Shown in pieces: positions 59,885 to 64,000 of a stretch of DNA of 64,000 nt (its first letter is position 1; the number at the start of each line of letters is the position of its first letter). The stretch is from Blasia pusilla (lineage: Eukaryota; Marchantiophyta; Marchantiopsida; Blasiales): the NCBI GenBank assembly GCA_050084515.1, contig CM114274.1, positions 38,874,001-38,938,000 on the forward strand, given 5' to 3'. The translations under genes were made by a program, and so were the position numbers. The notes below the pieces were generated by a model that was given only the letters and a program-made list of their open reading frames with translations, had not been told where the DNA came from and made no database searches.

Positions 59885-60254
59885 TTCGCAATATTTACTC
59901 CCTCACCTTGTCTCCTTCTCTTATTTGGATGTAATGCAGATCGGGAAGATCCAATTTGCACTGAGCTAGGGCATAACTAAAGCAACTTTGGCAGAAGAAA
60001 ATCTATGTACTAATTGGAGGTGGTTTTTCGGTATGGTGGTTACGCTCGTGACACGCATTTAGCCCGGAAATAATTTTTCCACAGATAACTCAATTTCATG
60101 TGGAAAAAATTTTCTTTCAAAGTAATTTTAAAATCCAAAGCCTATAGATTTACTATACCCTCTCATGGGCACATTATTGATTCAGCGATTATCAATCACT
60201 TTGACAACTGTGACCTCGGATTAAAATTTTAATATTTGAGGTCAGGACAGCCCT

Positions 60255-60432
60255 ATTGTCCTACCACTCCTATTGATCATTATTCGTGGTTTTTTTCAAT
60301 TATATAATAAATAATCGGAGTCCAAGTTGAAACCGACTACTTAATTGTCCTACCACTCCTATTGATTATTATTCGTGGTTTTTTTCAATTATTCAATAAA
60401 TAATCGGAGTCCAAGGTGAAACCGACTACTTA
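60255..60432 (+). repeat. tandem duplication, 2 x 89 bp
   Basis: Unit 1 60255-60343 and unit 2 60344-60432, each ATTGTCCTACCACTCC ... GAAACCGACTACTTA. There are only a few differences (ATCATT/ATTATT, TATAT/TATTC, AAGTTG/AAGGTG). Confidence 0.93.
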
Positions 60433-61105
60433 AGATCATTTTTTCTCACTTTCCGGAACTTGTTGAGTTACAGGAGTTGTTCCAAATAAGATCTCATAAA
60501 GACGCTATTCCAAAAATAGCGCAAGATGCCGATATTAGTAAACAATGTCAACGACGAGTTTTAGACTTTTTCCCATAACTCCTAGAATCATGTAAAAGGT
60601 CCCTATATCCAAGGAAATCCGGCCACTTGCTACTGCTATTGCGAGTCGACAGCTGGACCGGACATCGCACCCACGTACTTCACAAGAGGAGGAGGAGGAG
60701 GAGGCGACGATAAGCCAAAACTACTTACTTCACAGACCACTACGAAACGAAGGAACGAATACCACTGGACTGAGGTTGCGGTCCGACGGGGTCGACGGAA
60801 TGACCGGGAGGAGGTGGACGGTAGACCGTCCTGCACAGGCTGCAGGCGGTGGTTTGAACTTTGGAGGGCACCGAAAAGCGTACACGGGATTCCCGATGTT
60901 TCCAAACAAACCCAACCTTTCTCCGTCCGTTTCGGAAAAGAGGAATGGTTGCCCTCATATTTTGGGTGGGAAATAAAATCGGAATTTTTTGGATAATCCT
61001 TTTTTTCCTTGGGATTGCAGTTTTGAACCGTGCCCTGCACGGATTTCAAGTTTTAATGTTAAATTCAGGTTTTAATGCCACTCTCTTTGCATATGACCCA
61101 AATTA
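60433..61105. other. unassigned region with GC-rich island
   Basis: About 60600-60960 is clearly GC-richer than its surroundings and holds a GAG/GGA run (60687-60705). Open frames of up to 137 codons (61049-60636, minus) exist, but I recognise no protein. It could be the promoter or first exon of an unseen gene, or a repeat fragment. Confidence 0.4.
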
Positions 61106-63397
61106 AAGTGACAAAAATATTTATAAAAATGTTTTAAAAATGTTAAACACTTGCATAAAATTACATATCCTAATTAATATTTAGATTAGTTTTCTTTTTT
61201 TATATTTCTTTTCATTTCATTTAATTCCATTTAATAATAATCATTTTTTTAACTATTGCTGATATTGTCTCTATTGTCGGCGAGTTTGGTCCATAGGGGG
61301 CAAGGGAACCCTTCTTTCTTTTCAAATCCAGTTTTGGCTTGCGGGCTCTAAGCCCATCTTTCATTTTTTTGGGTTGCTTTCTTGAGTGGATCATTTTCGG
61401 GCCACCTTTTCTAGGTTTGTGATTTTGATCCACTTTATTTCTTGTTACAAGTTTTCTAGGTGTCCGTTTCAAGGAGATTCTTTGTGAGCCTCCACTTTAC
61501 CTCTCGTTACATGTTGCATTCTTCATAAAATAATTTTTCATTCTTATATTTTTTAGGACTTATACCAGGATTTGAACCTAAAAACTCACCTTTGGGGGAG
61601 GTCCTAGATTTTATAGTGTAAAATTCATATTCAACTAAGAAGAAAGGTCATATGAAGATCTATTTTGCAATGAAAAAATGTTATCTTGAGATGGTATGAA
61701 TCATGATATTGTCAAGTACATAAGACATATAACTCAAGGTATTATATAAATACTTTAACTCCTCACACAATTTCCATGCATCCATCTAAACATCATCTTC
61801 TCTACGTACCTCCAGGTTGACCCTTATAAATGCATCCAAGTAGTTACAACCCATAATATTTGTAAGCCTAGTTCAAAGAATTTTTTTCAATTTTCAAAAA
61901 AATTGCATGTTTTTGTTTTCTTACATTAATTTCATTCTTGCTTAATATAATCAAATTACAATACCTCAAATTCAAAAAAGGAATATAACCAACCATGGCC
62001 TCCAAGGACTTGTATTTGGGATGGGCGGGGGAAGGGGTAGGAGGAATGAAACGAAAGGTGTGGATGGGAGGGAGGGAGGGAGGGACAAAGGGTGGGGGAA
62101 GATAGTGTCAAGAGGGTGGAGTTGGGAGACAAATGACACATGAAGTAGGAGCAACGAGAGCAATGAGGGCAATGTGGCAGGTGGGGATAGGGCAAGAGCG
62201 AGTGGGAGCGGCGGATAAAAGTGGGTTTTAGGGGAGGATGGAATAGCAATGGGTGGCCTACATTGGGAGAGACATGATGTTAGGAAGGAGGGATGATGGT
62301 AGGAGGTTAATATTGTCAAAAATATGCTTGTGAGGAAGTTAGGAATAAGGAAACTAATCACACAAGGATGGAAATACGTCCACGTTTCACTAGCAAGACA
62401 TGAGTTGTAGAAACGAGGCGCATGCCGAAAGGGACATCTCGAAGGATGAAGATCGTGACCCAAAAGAGAATGATCAAACGTAGGAAGAGCTCAAGTCCCA
62501 TAAGAGCTAGGTTGCAGGCGCCTTGGAATCTAGCTTGAAACATGACTAAGCGTTTGGTGGCTTCTAACTTTTGAGGTCATAGTAGCTAGACCAAAGATGT
62601 GTTTGGGATGAACAAGATGGCATTGGAAATCTTGTGAGGACATGGGTCCAACATATAACATCTAGACAAGCACATTAAATATAAGTTGTGAAAATGCCCA
62701 AAATTTTCAAAACAATAGTTTGGATCTAAGGCCCTAAGAAGCTTCCTAAGAGAAATTCTTTGGATAAAAGAGAGAGTGAATTTATGCAGTAGTATATATA
62801 AGTGGGAGGGTCTCCAAGGGAGTTTGGGAATTGAACTCCACTTTGGAAACCATGGGGATTGGACTAAGGGCTCGGGATTTATTGAGGTTTTGATATGAGG
62901 CCAAGTCCAAGTTCTAAGTAATTGAGTTAAAATTTGGACACTAACCTAGGACCTTGACTTGAGGCTCAAATATTGAATTGCGGTTAGAGACTCCTTTGAG
63001 GTCCATTGTGCAATTGGGACCGCCAAGCATATTAACGCGAGTTTAGACTCCTAGACCATCAAGGAAGTCTATTTCAAGTCTTGAATGATTGACATGTGTT
63101 GGGGACTTATGAGTGAGGGGTTAGGCCAGTATTTGACAATATCTATGATTTTTAACCTTGAGGAGTGATATGAGACTCATAATCAGAGGACGCAAGGATG
63201 GTTGAACCAAACCGTTGCTAATGAGATTGTATTTATGTGCAAACCAATAATGAGAGCGTAGCTTGTTGAATGCAAGATTTTGCAACACACAATACTAACA
63301 TTCAAGGAAGTAGGTACATGAAAAAAATTCTTCATCCATGTGTTTGCAAACATTCTTAGAAACATCATGTTTCTTATCAAAATGCCAAAGATAGGCT
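61106..63397. other. AT-rich intergenic DNA
   Basis: No gene recognised. It contains T-rich tracts (61190-61260) and a GGGA microsatellite around 62068-62083. The long minus-strand open frames at 61956-62463 arise from the C/T-rich complement of purine tracts. Confidence 0.5.
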
Positions 63398-63871
63398 TGT
63401 CATGACCATACGGATTATGTCGTAGAGTATGGTGTGCTGGTAGAGGCCATTCCTTATGTAGGACCGTAGTGGCTTGGTAGAGATGCGGTTCCATACATAA
63501 GGTTGGGGGTTACTCACTTGGGGGTGACTTTCCCAGTGGGGCCCGCTCTTAGGTTGGAGGATATAAGGTGGCTTGCCCTCAAAGAACGGTCAGTTCTTTG
63601 AGTTGAGCATGTTGCGTTGGGAGTTAGCCTTGGTAGTGAGTAGAGCTCTTGGCTATGGTGTTTCCCGCAAGCTTCGACCTAGATTCTCCCATCGTGGAGT
63701 GGGTTTGGCTCGATTGTATGTGATTGTAAACGTGTTTTATGACAGTAGATCTTTCACGGATTTCAGTTGTGGTACACTTGCGTTTGTGGATACTCTCGTC
63801 TATGTTATGTATGTATGTGCGTATGGTATGTCAGCGATGTATGTTGTATGACGATGTGGATTCGCACGACA
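63398..63871 (+). mobile_element. solo A-B repeat, family 3
   Basis: 474 bp from TGTCATGACCATACGG to TTCGCACGACA, with the 4-bp duplication GGCT at 63394-63397 and 63872-63875. It is nearly identical to A2-B2 of element D (43990-43517), including a GATATAAGG promoter motif at 63560-63568. It is the expected product of recombination between A1 and A2 of a full element. Confidence 0.93.
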
Positions 63872-64000
63872 GGCTTTGTAAGGGAATGAAATGACAATGT
63901 GACATCACTTTTGTTTGGGTTAATGAGGAAAAGGAGTTATTAAAAAAAGGAATCAAAGGATAGCTTTAACGAATTAAATATACGTCATTAAAAGGAGCAC
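63872..64000. other. flank after the solo repeat
   Basis: Begins with the GGCT duplication and is otherwise AT-rich with no visible feature. Confidence 0.5.

Noticed and set aside
61972-62463. 163-codon minus-strand frame
   Set aside because: Low-complexity C/T-rich translation opposite GGGA repeats; no family resemblance.

Overview
The window is nuclear DNA of a land plant. Two spliced genes with GT-AG introns are recognisable: the 3' part of NAA25 (auxiliary subunit of the NatB N-terminal acetyltransferase) at 612-9277, and a complete L-galactose dehydrogenase gene (vitamin C synthesis) at 13852-16462. Both proteins look like plant orthologues. The large mobile elements described below suggest a non-flowering lineage such as a bryophyte, but the sequence alone does not settle the species.

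From 18577 to 54968 the window is one nest of Ty3/gypsy-type retrotransposons. Matching 4-bp target duplications at the ends allow it to be unpacked. Element C (+ strand, 18577-54968, TSD TTCT) is outermost. Element E (- strand, 20879-38710, TSD AGGA) sits in C's gag. Element A (- strand, 21651-31503) sits exactly between E's polypurine tract and its 3' repeat. A solo repeat S (+, 30274-30879, TSD ATCT) sits in A's leader. Element D (- strand, 43517-51813, TSD CCCT) sits in C's reverse transcriptase. C and E share one repeat family (1), A and S another (2), and D a third (3). A solo copy of family 3 lies at 63398-63871 (TSD GGCT).

All four elements share an unusual coding order: Gag with CCHC zinc knuckles, aspartic protease, a DNMT3-like cytosine-5 DNA methyltransferase, then reverse transcriptase, RNase H and a DDE integrase ending in a PHD finger. 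RT and integrase parts are deleted in E, and most of RT in D. Their terminal repeats are not ordinary LTRs. Each element reads A1 - internal - PPT - B1 - 2 nt - A2 - B2, the split-direct-repeat layout known from DIRS/Ngaro/PAT-type elements, which use a tyrosine recombinase. Here the layout goes with a DDE integrase and 4-bp target duplications. This combination, with the captured methyltransferase and PHD finger, is the most interesting content of the window. All copies are decayed. In C, the stops that could be compared with another copy can be explained by C-to-T or G-to-A changes, as expected of methylated DNA.

The flanks (9278-13851, 16463-18576, 54997-63397) are mostly AT-rich intergenic DNA without a recognisable gene. 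They hold a few local duplications: an 89-bp tandem pair, a 145-bp near-identical pair 1.26 kb apart, and a diverged repeat pair of about 260-290 bp.
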